Shown in pieces: positions 17,270-24,221 of a stretch of 32,649 nucleotides of DNA. Source of the DNA: an uncultured Ruminobacter sp. GTDB taxonomy: Bacteria > Pseudomonadota > Gammaproteobacteria > Enterobacterales > Succinivibrionaceae. The position numbers and the translations under genes are program-made. Position 1 is the first letter of the stretch. Each line of letters starts with the position of its first letter. Below the pieces are notes generated by a model. It ran no database searches and was not told the origin of the DNA. It worked only from the letters and a program-made list of their open reading frames with translations. Location of the stretch: the NCBI GenBank assembly GCA_902764345.1, contig CACWVT010000018.1, positions 1-32,649 of the forward strand. The letters are read 5' to 3'.

Positions 17270-17308
17270 AAAAAACCCTTGGAAGTATCCGTTTTATTCT
17301 TCCAAGGG
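17270..17308 (-). terminator. his operon attenuator
   Basis: On the minus strand CCCTTGGAAG (17299-17308 complement) pairs with CTTCCAAGGG (17276-17285 complement) over a 13-base loop and is followed by six T residues. It lies between hisL and hisG. Upstream the leader can form CTGGAAG / CTTCCAG (17335-17354 region), and the second arm of that hairpin can also pair with the first arm of the terminator. That gives the alternative antiterminator fold expected for ribosome-mediated attenuation. Confidence 0.9.
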
Positions 17309-17378
17309 TCTTATGAAAATCTATACGGCACTCCTGGAAGCAAGGTCTTCCAGAAAATAAACCACTCCTCCTGAAAGA

Positions 17379-17432
17379 CTATTTAGGACGATGATGGTGG
17401 TGATGATGTAACTGACTTAACAACTGATACAT
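17379..17432 (-). CDS. hisL: his operon leader peptide
   Basis: A 17-codon frame encodes Met-Tyr-Gln-Leu-Leu-Ser-Gln-Leu-His-His-His-His-His-His-Arg-Pro-Lys. Six consecutive histidine codons make its role clear: when histidyl-tRNA is scarce the ribosome stalls here and blocks the terminator hairpin. Enteric hisL has seven His. It lies 36 bases after the -10 box of the promoter and 71 bases before the attenuator stem. Confidence 0.95.
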   Translation of the reverse strand: MYQLLSQLHHHHHHRPK

Positions 17433-17467
17433 TTTATTCTCTGTGCCGATCTTTTAAAACTGAGCCC

Positions 17468-17496
17468 ATTATACACTTTTTTTGTGTTATTGATAA
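17468..17496 (-). promoter_or_regulatory. his operon promoter
   Basis: The minus strand has TATAAT (17468-17473) and TTATCA (17491-17496) with a 17-base spacer. The -35 box overlaps a palindrome TGTTAT-TG-ATAACA (17485-17498) that could be an operator. Confidence 0.75.
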
Positions 17497-17649
17497 CAGT
17501 TTTTAGTGATTTTTATGGTTTGATTGAGGAAAACGTCCTCTGTCCGTGCTTTATAATTCGAAGACGCGTTATGGTTCCCGTCAGGCGGAAGAGAGAAATC
17601 TCGTGAGGTTGTGGCGTCCCCGTATTACCGGAAGATCGGATTCCGCACC

Positions 17650-20004
17650 TTATGCTGATTCGGCTGCGGAATTTTTAATCTCATCCTCACTGATGATTCT
17701 GTTTAGTCTGTCGGTTTCCCTCAGACTGATGCTGCGGGTCTTGTTTTTGAGCAGTCCCATGAACCTCAGTATGTCTTCAGCACTCGGCTTTATTCCCCCG
17801 AGTCCAAGATTGTCATTATTTTTGATAAGTCTGATGGTTGCGATTATTTCCTGTCTGCTCACGTATGAACTGTACCTGATTTCACGGGGACAGAATCTGG
17901 CACTGTCTCTGTCGCCGCAGAGCTTCCTGTTTCTTGAGTATACCGGGCGGTGAGGAATGTATATGAAGTCTTCGATATCGGTAATCAGGCGGTTTTTTTC
18001 AATAACGTGATTGATTTCCTGAAGAACCTTCAGCCGGTGTTCGTTTTTAAATGATGTCCCCGTCTGCTTGCAGATGTGGGCGAATCTTCTGAGAATGCAT
18101 TCCTTGCTTACGGGGGCTTCTGTCCTGATAAGCATGTTCACGGCACATGAAATTTCCTGAATGCTGAGTGCCGTAAAATCCGGTGTTATTGCCAGAGCCT
18201 GAAATACACCTTCGAGAAATGCCGGGGTATAGGCCGCAATCTTCAGCTGTGAGTGGTTGATGCGTACGCCTTTGGCATAGACCGCAGTGTCTGAATCGTA
18301 TTCCGGTCTGCTTTTTTCCGGTTTTTCTTCGGATTTCGGTGTTTTGCCGTCGTTGGCAAAAAGCTCTATAACCTCAAAATTTCTGTTCTCCGGAGCTTCT
18401 GCCAGATTTAGGAAGGCTCCCGTATCCTCGCTGTAGAAACTGAATTCCAGAAAACCTTCGGGAAGTATTCCGGATATTCCTATGCTGGCATCATCTCCCG
18501 GTTCGGTGAAGCTGATGTTTTCAAGATCGTCTTTTGAAAGATACATCTGAGGATCGCCGGCATTGTCATCATTGACGGTGCTGACTTTGGACAGGTCGAT
18601 GACAATGTCTGATTCGGTGTCCTGTCCGGCTGCAGATTCACTGCTCCCGTCTGACACTGCTTTTTCCTGATTGGTAACACCGGTATCCCGGCTTTCACAT
18701 GACGTTTTAAGCAGATCCGATGCCAGAGGCGTGACCGGAGAACTGTCCGTGAGATTCATCAGCGCCTTTTCAAGCGGCAGGGACGTGTCGGGGAGGTTTT
18801 CCGTGCCATGGTGTTCGTCGTTGGCTGCGGGCATGTCGGATGCAATTACATCGGAGTCGGGACTTCTGCCGTTAGAGGTTCTGTTCTTCGTTCCGGATGT
18901 CCCGAAGGAGGTTATCAGACCGTCGTCGTTATCAGGAAGTTCCTGTGAATCATCACGTCCGCCGGACATGATGTTAAGCTCCATGGTATCGAACACTGCC
19001 GGAATTATTCTGAGATAGCCGAAGCAGCATCCGAGCCAGGTGGCCAGCAGTTCCCTTTCATCAGTATTGTTACATTCTGAGGCAACCTTCGACACTACGG
19101 AGCGGCTGATACCGAATCTTTTCAGTTCGGAAATTGATTTCAGATATATGAAAAGAATGGAGTAGTTTTTTGAGTACAGGGTCGCAAGTGTGTGCAGGAA
19201 TTTTTCGTACTCGTCCAGTTTTTCAATCCTGACAAGAACATCGTTAAGCGAGATGTCGGGATTTTCTTCATGTATTTTAAGAAGCGTGGCGTAAACCGGA
19301 ATTTTCCGCCATTCATTGTTGTATTCAGGAGGTCTCTGATCAGAACGGTTTACGGCGTAATGATATATTTCCAGCATGTCCATGACATATCCGATATCGC
19401 CGTCAGGATAGTTTCGCGTGCGTCGATACATCGTTATCAGGGTAAGCAGTGTTCTGTATATCAGATTCGTGCGGAAGTACGGGATTTTCTTTTTTATCAG
19501 ATGGTTGGCCACGAGCAGCTCTCTCGGGGGATCCGTGCTCAAATCCAGAAGATTGTATGAGTTAATTGTAGGAGGAAGATCGCACAGCCCCATGAGAACT
19601 CTCATTGCGGCGATGCCTGCAGCACTGTTTTTCCTGACATTGTAGCTGTTGAAATTCTGAAATATGCCCTGGTATCCGGTGAGGGAATAGAATCTGAATT
19701 CTGGGAATCGCTTTTTAAGCTGTTCTCCGGCTCTGAAGTTGAGGGCTATGATGTATTCGATTTCCGATATGCAGACGTCAAGACCTCTGTCATCATCCCG
19801 TTCCTCGAGAAGGGATATGAGCAGAAACACTTTGTCAGTGACATTTTTGAAAAAGAAATTCTCCTCCAGCAGATCCTGATAGTTTGCGGTATGAGGATCC
19901 GCCGAATTGATTTCATTGAGCTCTCGCGGGGAAATATATATTTCCCCGAGACTTCTCAGCTGATTCAGCTTAAAAGTGTCAATAATAGCCAGATATCTGG
20001 ACAT
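17650..20004 (-). CDS. uncharacterised 784-aa protein with DUF3320-like C-terminus
   Basis: I do not recognise the whole protein. Residues about 1-340 look helical and soluble, with no signal or membrane segment. Residues about 345-560 are an acidic, Ser/Asp/Thr-rich linker. Residues about 585-784 resemble the DUF3320 tail of large DUF4011-type helicases: a segment with Arg-Thr-Glu-Ala-Pro-Val, Leu-Arg-Arg-Phe-Ala, then Asp-Phe-Ile-Tyr-Ile-Pro, Arg-Asn-Arg-Lys, Pro-Arg-Glu-Ile, Ser-Arg-Gln-Glu-Ile-Ile-Ala-Thr-Ile and a final Phe-Met-Gly-Leu ... Arg-Ser-Ile-Ser-Leu-Arg-Glu. That fits a winged-helix-like nucleic-acid-associated module, but no helicase motifs are present. The match is from memory of the family pattern. 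The gene stands alone between hexR and the his promoter. Confidence 0.6.
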   Translation of the reverse strand: MSRYLAIIDTFKLNQLRSLGEIYISPRELNEINSADPHTANYQDLLEENFFFKNVTDKVFLLISLLEERDDDRGLDVCISEIEYIIALNFRAGEQLKKRFPEFRFYSLTGYQGIFQNFNSYNVRKNSAAGIAAMRVLMGLCDLPPTINSYNLLDLSTDPPRELLVANHLIKKKIPYFRTNLIYRTLLTLITMYRRTRNYPDGDIGYVMDMLEIYHYAVNRSDQRPPEYNNEWRKIPVYATLLKIHEENPDISLNDVLVRIEKLDEYEKFLHTLATLYSKNYSILFIYLKSISELKRFGISRSVVSKVASECNNTDERELLATWLGCCFGYLRIIPAVFDTMELNIMSGGRDDSQELPDNDDGLITSFGTSGTKNRTSNGRSPDSDVIASDMPAANDEHHGTENLPDTSLPLEKALMNLTDSSPVTPLASDLLKTSCESRDTGVTNQEKAVSDGSSESAAGQDTESDIVIDLSKVSTVNDDNAGDPQMYLSKDDLENISFTEPGDDASIGISGILPEGFLEFSFYSEDTGAFLNLAEAPENRNFEVIELFANDGKTPKSEEKPEKSRPEYDSDTAVYAKGVRINHSQLKIAAYTPAFLEGVFQALAITPDFTALSIQEISCAVNMLIRTEAPVSKECILRRFAHICKQTGTSFKNEHRLKVLQEINHVIEKNRLITDIEDFIYIPHRPVYSRNRKLCGDRDSARFCPREIRYSSYVSRQEIIATIRLIKNNDNLGLGGIKPSAEDILRFMGLLKNKTRSISLRETDRLNRIISEDEIKNSAAESA

Positions 20005-20237
20005 TTTTGTCTCTGCTCCGGTTCCGTTCGGCCGTTAAGTGACGGCCTTTAATGCGTTTTCGGCAATACCACCCATAAACGCAGGATCTGTCGTAATGCT
20101 CATTAGTCCCGACAGTCAGTGGTCACTGAAACATTAGAATTCTCTAAAAAAACATTGTATTGTTCTGACCGCAGATAATTAATATATTAATTGTATTTGC
20201 TTCTTTATTTGTGATGCTGCGATCATTTACATCCCGC
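20005..20237. other. spacer between hexR and the 784-aa gene, with inverted repeats
   Basis: It carries GGCCGT / ACGGCC (20030-20035 with 20042-20047), TCAGTG / CACTGA (20116-20121 with 20124-20129) and a perfect 16-bp palindrome AATTAATATATTAATT (20177-20192). The promoter of the 784-aa gene should be here, but I cannot place its boxes with confidence, and I see no clear terminator after hexR. Confidence 0.5.
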
Positions 20238-21137
20238 TTACAGACCGTCGTTAGTTCCCGTATTCTGGGAACGGTCGCCATCCGCATCATCCTGCTGTTC
20301 CAGACGTGATTCCTTTATGGCTTCCTTCACATTCTTGAGATTGGCTATGAACTGAGGGCCTTTTCTCAGGAACAGTCCGGTGGCGAGAACGTCAACAAGT
20401 GCGAGCTGCGCAAGTCTTGATGCCATTGGAATGTACACGTCGGTATCTTCCGGAATCTTTGTTGAGAGAACAAGGGAACACTCTTCCGCAAGAGGGCTGT
20501 TTTCGGATGTCAGACCGATAACGGTAGCCTTGCGGCTTCTTGCGTATTTGGCAACATCAATGAGATCCTTTGTTCTGCCGGTATGTGATATAAGTACAAA
20601 TACATCTTCAAGATTGCAGTTTGAAGCACTCATCAGCATCATTACGGGATCTTCGAAGTAATTGCACGGAATGTTGAATCTGAAAAACTTGTTCAGCATG
20701 TCGTGAGCCACGGTTGCACTGGCTCCGAGACCGCAGAAAGTGATTCGGCGGGCGCAGCTCAGTACGTCAACGCATCTCTGGATGATTCTGATGTCTACAT
20801 TTTTGCGGGCTTCGTTAAGTATTGAGATTGAGGAGTCGAAAATCTTCTTTGTGTAATTTTCGGTGCTGTCGTTTTCATCCACATGGATGTTTACGTAAGG
20901 GATGCCCTTTGCAAGAGTCTGGGCAAGCTTGAGCTTGAAATCTGGATACCCCTCGGTGTTGATTTTTTGGCAGAATCTGTGAACGGTAGGTTCGGAAACT
21001 CCGGCTGATTTTGCAAGCTGGGCAATGCTTGAAGCAATGATTTTCTGCGGCTGTTCCAGCACAACGTCGGCGATTTTCTTTTCCTTCGGGCTGAAAAATT
21101 CGTACTTGCTTTTAATAAAATCTAAAAAATTCAACAT
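20238..21137 (-). CDS. hexR: RpiR-family regulator HexR
   Basis: This 299-residue protein closely follows HexR: an N-terminal helix-turn-helix with Val-Ser-Glu-Pro-Thr-Val-His-Arg-Phe-Cys (residues about 45-60) and a SIS sugar-phosphate domain (about 120-260) with Phe-Gly-Leu-Gly-type Cys-Gly-Leu-Gly-Ala-Ser-Ala, Ile-Ser-His-Thr-Gly-Arg-Thr-Lys and Val-Leu-Ala-Thr-Gly. HexR controls glucose catabolism genes (glk, zwf, edd and gapA) and responds to KDPG in related bacteria. It is divergent from glk, a probable target. The C-terminal 20 residues are acidic and variable. Confidence 0.93.
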   Translation of the reverse strand: MLNFLDFIKSKYEFFSPKEKKIADVVLEQPQKIIASSIAQLAKSAGVSEPTVHRFCQKINTEGYPDFKLKLAQTLAKGIPYVNIHVDENDSTENYTKKIFDSSISILNEARKNVDIRIIQRCVDVLSCARRITFCGLGASATVAHDMLNKFFRFNIPCNYFEDPVMMLMSASNCNLEDVFVLISHTGRTKDLIDVAKYARSRKATVIGLTSENSPLAEECSLVLSTKIPEDTDVYIPMASRLAQLALVDVLATGLFLRKGPQFIANLKNVKEAIKESRLEQQDDADGDRSQNTGTNDGL

Positions 21138-22169
21138 AATTAATTTCTCTCAATACTGACTCGCCGCCTGTCCGTATGCGGAGCACAGTCCGTCAGAAAA
21201 CGGATAATGTCAGGGACACTACCTCTTACATTTCTTACGTAACCGTGTCACCGTCAATCCTATTAGGGGAAGAAATAAGTGAAAGCCTGGCAGTCACGTT
21301 TTCTTCTTTCCGGATGTCCGGGGTCCGTGGTTATTTAATGCAGTCTGTGTTTAAACAGCTTTATCCGTGAATTTTTTATTATTAGAGGACTGATATCTAT
21401 TCTTTTACTGTCAGTCCCTGAGTTTTCCGCTATTACCTTGTATTACGTTCCGGATGCGGAGAGTGCCGTGGACGGGGTATTAAGGACAAATTCCATCCGT
21501 AAAAACGGAGCAGCACGGGAATGCTGTGTGACATCTTTATGAAAAAATGTTACGTTTGTGAAAATACACCTGTAAAATTTATTTGTAAGAATAACATACC
21601 TGTGTAAATTACAAAAACATTATCGTGCTTTTTGTTGCTTAAACCTTTATATTTTTTTGTTTGAATTTTCAGGTTTTATAACTGAAATTTATTAATTTTC
21701 AGGTCACTCTGTTAAGTACGTAATTTTCTTTCATTTTAACGAAAGGTGATAACGTTTTCAATTTTTATGTGCATTTTTTTATGCGTTTTGATTATTTTTG
21801 TGCGGAAATTTTATGTTTATCAAATTATTATCGGACTAAATTTCCTACAGTCATTTTCACGGGTTCCGTCCGATGGGGCATGTGGAGGCTTTTGCTGTTA
21901 TTCCGTCCGGTTATTAAGGCTATGATCCTTTTGTTAATTTTTTTCAGAGTGCCGATGCGTTTTTCTTTTTGTAACCCACGTCCTTTCCTGAACGAAATTG
22001 TGCCGTGCCGGACTCCGTTCAGGTTGCCATGCATCCACATAAAATATATAATACTGTTTATCGTTTTTTGTTTTCGCGGGGTACCCGGTATCCTTCTGTG
22101 AATAACGGAAAATAATGTGATTTGTAACCTTTAAATAATTAAGATAATCAAAGAGGCTTAGGAGTTTTT
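21138..22169. other. 1.03-kb AT-rich intergenic region between hexR and glk
   Basis: No gene can be supported here. Two frames at 21176-21370 and 21769-22101 lack ribosome sites and have random composition. The region holds a palindrome TGTAAATTACA (21603-21613), whose arms match the ends of reported HexR sites though the centre is short. It also has two exact copies of AATTTTCAGGT (21664-21674 and 21694-21704) exactly 30 bases apart, with an inverted AATTTCAG between them. CAGCA / TGCTG forms a small hairpin near 21510. It is probably a regulatory region for both divergent genes. Confidence 0.5.
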
Positions 22170-23141
22170 ATGTCAGGTTTTGCTTTAGTCGGTGACGTGG
22201 GCGGTACCAATGCCCGTATTGCATTATGCAATCTTGAAACCGGTGAAATTCAGGATACCGTAGTGTATTCTGCGGTTGAGAATGAAAGTCTTGAAGGTGT
22301 GCTCAGAACCTACATGGGTGAACATGCCGACAAGAATGTTAAGCAGGCCTGTATAGCCATCGCCTGTCCAATTACCGGTGATCATGTATCCATGACCAAC
22401 AACCCTTGGGAATTTTCTATTTCCGAAATGCGTACCAACCTAGGTCTGGAAAAGCTGTCAGTAATCAATGACTTCACCGCTCAGTCAATGGCAATTCCTG
22501 TTCTGGATGAAAAGGACATGGTTAAGCTTGGCGGCGGCGAGCCTGACAAGACCAAGCCTGTAGCCGTATATGGTGCCGGTACCGGTCTCGGTGTTGCCCA
22601 TCTCTTCAATTTCAACAATACCTGGTACAGCGTGCCGGGCGAAGGCGGTCACGTTGACTTTGGACCAAACAGCCCTGAAGAAGACATTTTACTGTCCGTT
22701 CTCCGTGAAGAAGTAGGTCATGTATCATGCGAAAGACTTCTGTCAGGTATGGGCCTCGTAAACATCTACCGTGCAATTGTTCTGTCAGACAACCGTATCC
22801 CTGAAGATCTTGAACCTAAGGATGTTACCGGTCGTGCTCTTCTCGAAGATCCTGATACAGACTGTCACAGAGCTCTTAACCTGTTCTGTGTAATGATGGG
22901 CCGTTTCGGCGGTAATCTTGCTCTTAACATCGGTGCTTTCGGCGGCGTTTACATTGCCGGCGGTATCGTGCCACGCTTCCTCCAGTTCTTTAAGAACTCT
23001 GGCTTCCGTGTTGCATTCGAAGACAAGGGCAGATTCAAGAACTACCTGTCAGCAATTCCTGTATACGTCATTACCAATGGTTACACCGGTTTAATCGGTG
23101 CCGGCGCATACTTAAGACAGGAACTCGGATACAAGCTTTAA
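22170..23141 (+). CDS. glk: glucokinase
   Basis: Glk phosphorylates glucose with ATP to glucose 6-phosphate in the cytoplasm. At 323 residues it aligns from end to end with E. coli Glk: [11 protein letters not shown] at the N-terminus, Asn-Asp-Phe-Thr-Ala-Gln-Ser-Met-Ala with the catalytic Asp near residue 100, Tyr-Gly-Ala-Gly-Thr-Gly-Leu-Gly, Pro-Gly-Glu-Gly-Gly-His-Val-Asp-Phe and Arg-Phe-Gly-Gly-Asn-Leu-Ala-Leu-Asn. AGGAG lies 7 bases upstream of the ATG. It is divergent from its probable regulator HexR, and its codon use looks biased towards a well-expressed gene. Confidence 0.96.
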   Translation: MSGFALVGDVGGTNARIALCNLETGEIQDTVVYSAVENESLEGVLRTYMGEHADKNVKQACIAIACPITGDHVSMTNNPWEFSISEMRTNLGLEKLSVINDFTAQSMAIPVLDEKDMVKLGGGEPDKTKPVAVYGAGTGLGVAHLFNFNNTWYSVPGEGGHVDFGPNSPEEDILLSVLREEVGHVSCERLLSGMGLVNIYRAIVLSDNRIPEDLEPKDVTGRALLEDPDTDCHRALNLFCVMMGRFGGNLALNIGAFGGVYIAGGIVPRFLQFFKNSGFRVAFEDKGRFKNYLSAIPVYVITNGYTGLIGAGAYLRQELGYKL

Positions 23142-23191
23142 AGCAGCCGGTATCCATTCCGTATTACGGAAAACAGGAACCATAAAACCAG

Positions 23192-23218
23192 GCCGGGACA
23201 AGTTCCCGGCTTTGTTTT
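23192..23218 (+). terminator. intrinsic terminator after glk
   Basis: GCCGGGA / TCCCGGC (23192-23198 with 23204-23210) has a 5-base loop and is followed by TTTGTTTT. Confidence 0.85.
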
Positions 23219-23251
23219 AAGAAAAAGAAATTACCGAGGAATCTTAAAATT

Positions 23252-23277
23252 ACACATAAAAAAGCTATGTGTTTTTT
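23252..23277 (+). terminator. second hairpin with T-run downstream of glk
   Basis: ACACATA / TATGTGT (23252-23258 with 23266-23272) is followed by a run of T. It may be a back-up terminator. The minus strand also has T residues on the other side. Confidence 0.55.
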
Positions 23278-23451
23278 AACGGACAACGTATAATTGAGAA
23301 TGTCCGTTTTGTTCCGTTACGTAACGGCAGTACCGTCAGGAATCAGTCTGTCTGTTCCGTTTCCGTTTTTCAATGAGTGTCTTTAAATGGAACTGAATGC
23401 CAGAAGAAAATACCGGCAGAATACGGGTGTCGAAACCTCAGGTGCGGAAAA

Positions 23452-23787
23452 ATGGAGAAAATAAACACTGAGACTTTGAATGAGCATAAAAAGAGGAGAA
23501 TGATGCACGGTCTTTTTTTCAGATTTGTTCTGCTGATAGTTGCCGTTATCTGCCTTTTGGCAGCTCTGATCTTTACTCATGGTGCAGCCGTTGTTGCAGC
23601 CTTTGTGTTAGCCGCTCTTGCCGCTGATTTCCTTGTAAGGGGGATGCGTGAGTATATGTGCTATAAAGGTCAGTCTACTGAACCGGCATCACCTGCAGCA
23701 GATCCATATGCCGACCTTGAACGTTACGAGGAAGAAGATGACGATGCTGACGGCCTGAATGTTGGAGAAGATAAGAGAGAACAGTAA
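23452..23787 (+). CDS. small membrane protein with acidic tail
   Basis: From the start I prefer (23452, preceded by AGGTGCGG) the protein has 111 residues. The frame is open to 23377, but that ATG lacks a ribosome site. An AGAGGAGA just before 23503 suggests a shorter start there. Two hydrophobic segments close together (Phe-Val-Leu-Leu-Ile-Val-Ala and Ala-Ala-Val-Val-Ala-Ala-Phe) form a membrane hairpin. The C-terminal 35 residues are strongly acidic. I do not recognise the family. Confidence 0.6.
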   Translation: MEKINTETLNEHKKRRMMHGLFFRFVLLIVAVICLLAALIFTHGAAVVAAFVLAALAADFLVRGMREYMCYKGQSTEPASPAADPYADLERYEEEDDDADGLNVGEDKREQ

Positions 23788-23844
23788 ATATCGTCTTTTG
23801 CAGATGATTTTAAGTGCGATGACAGTGAGTGGTTATTTTTTCAT

Positions 23845-24114
23845 ATGGATAAAAGCAGAACAGAAGTAGAGCCGGTAAACGGCAATGATGGGCAAAAGAG
23901 GAGCGTTCCTCTTTCCTATCTCATCAGGTGTGTGATTCTTCCGGTCATTATCGGTGTGGCGGCCATAGCATTCGGCTTTCTGAAGGAGCCTGAGACCGTA
24001 AGGACCTGGAGCAGACTGTGGAATCTGGTTAACGCAAAACCCGAGTATGCGGCCATGTTCGGCGTGTTTCTCATTGTGCTGGCAGTAAGGGCGTATTTCA
24101 GGGGCGGAAAATAG
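23845..24114 (+). CDS. small two-TM membrane protein
   Basis: This 89-residue protein has two hydrophobic segments (about residues 26-45 and 68-84) joined by a polar loop with Trp-Ser-Arg-Leu-Trp-Asn-Leu, and a basic end. The ribosome site is weak. It lies between the other small membrane gene and the helicase gene, in the same direction, so the group may be one operon. I do not recognise the family. Confidence 0.5.
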   Translation: MDKSRTEVEPVNGNDGQKRSVPLSYLIRCVILPVIIGVAAIAFGFLKEPETVRTWSRLWNLVNAKPEYAAMFGVFLIVLAVRAYFRGGK

Positions 24115-24221
24115 TTTTTTTCAATGTTTCCGTTTTTTAACCGTGTCGGCCCGGACGATTTAGTCTGTTGCCCCGTTAACTGTCCTTCCGGACCGTAAGT
24201 TTTTTAAGGAATATTCTGTAA

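Noticed and set aside
17546-17953. 135-codon plus-strand frame
   Set aside because: Mostly antisense to the 784-aa gene, with biased Leu/Ser composition typical of a shadow frame.
20210-20225. CRP-like TGTGA-N6-GATCA site
   Set aside because: Only one half matches the consensus, so it is not distinguishable from chance.
21769-22101. 110-codon hydrophobic frame upstream of glk
   Set aside because: Phe-rich composition comes from AT-rich DNA, and no ribosome site is near the start.
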